Below, piece after piece: positions 5,038 to 5,167 of a stretch of DNA of 5,167 nucleotides. This DNA comes from Lachnoclostridium sp. UBA6475 (GTDB lineage Bacteria; Bacillota; Clostridia; Lachnospirales; Lachnospiraceae): NCBI GenBank assembly GCA_002435545.1, contig DJNB01000170.1:1-5167 (forward strand). The letters run 5' to 3'. Under the pieces are notes generated by a model. The model was not told the origin of the DNA, did not search any database, and was given only the letters and a program-made list of their open reading frames with translations. The position numbers and the translations under genes were made by a program. The stretch's first letter is position 1. Every line of letters begins with the position of its first letter.

Positions 5038-5167
5038 GGCTTCACCTCAATCTGGTAGCCCTGATTGCGGTGCGAACGTATCTGGATGTCCGCACCCAGG
5101 GCAGTAAATTTCTTGCGTAGATTTGAGATATTAACCCATACGACATTGATCTCTGCGTCACTTTCAT
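5034..5167 (-). CDS. OmpR-family response regulator, C-terminal end only (cut by the window edge)
   Basis: The last 43 codons of a DNA-binding regulator, read on the - strand and open to the right edge. The end of an OmpR/PhoB winged helix is recognisable: NVVWVNISNLRKKF (the recognition-helix region) followed by IQIRSHRNQGYQIEVKP, which matches the usual 'IRTVRGxGY' hairpin of the family with RNQGY in place of RGxGY. The receiver domain with its phospho-acceptor Asp lies outside the window. Its stop TGA (5034-5036) overlaps the ATG of the histidine kinase (5035-5037), so the two form a two-component operon with the regulator first. The promoter is beyond the window. Confidence 0.85.
   Translation of the reverse strand, partial: ESDAEINVVWVNISNLRKKFTALGADIQIRSHRNQGYQIEVKP

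Overview
The window looks like chromosomal DNA of a low-to-moderate GC Bacillota bacterium. It is most probably a gut-type clostridium of the Lachnospiraceae kind, judging by the BspA-like leucine-rich-repeat/GLUG surface protein, the style of the sensor kinase and the strong AGGAGG-type ribosome sites. The genus is an inference; no rRNA or other marker gene is present.

Left part (1-2545, + strand): an AT-rich, lysine-rich BspA/LRR_5-type surface-protein locus. Its first piece is open to the left edge of the window, so the gene starts outside. It runs LRR_5 repeats, then a 33-residue lysine-rich linker, then a GLUG-type region, and stops at 1415-1417. A second LRR_5 piece in the same frame runs to 2545 and has a typical BspA-family C-terminal end, but it lacks a signal peptide and a ribosome site. 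The DNA between them reads as protein in the +3 frame, so two single-base changes would make positions 2-2545 one continuous protein. I read this as one gene broken by two compensating indels, either real decay or sequencing error.

Middle (2546-2840): a gene-free gap. It holds an orphan strong Shine-Dalgarno sequence, a short frame-broken reading frame with one hydrophobic segment, a clear intrinsic terminator (2707-2738), and a poorly defined promoter zone with a small palindrome ahead of the next gene.

Right part (2841-5167): base composition rises clearly. An intact L-lactate dehydrogenase gene (+ strand) reduces pyruvate to lactate in fermentation. It meets tail-to-tail, with a 17-base overlap, a two-component system on the - strand. 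The system is the C-terminal end of an OmpR-type response regulator (cut by the right edge) followed by a complete membrane histidine kinase, coupled by an ATGA start/stop overlap. The kinase signals to the regulator; nothing in the window shows that they control ldh or the LRR locus.

I see no rRNA, tRNA, CRISPR array, insertion sequence or phage gene. The most notable observations are the repairable frame breaks in the surface-protein locus, the convergent ldh/kinase overlap, and residue-level oddities in the kinase and dehydrogenase. I found no evidence for a wholly new system.
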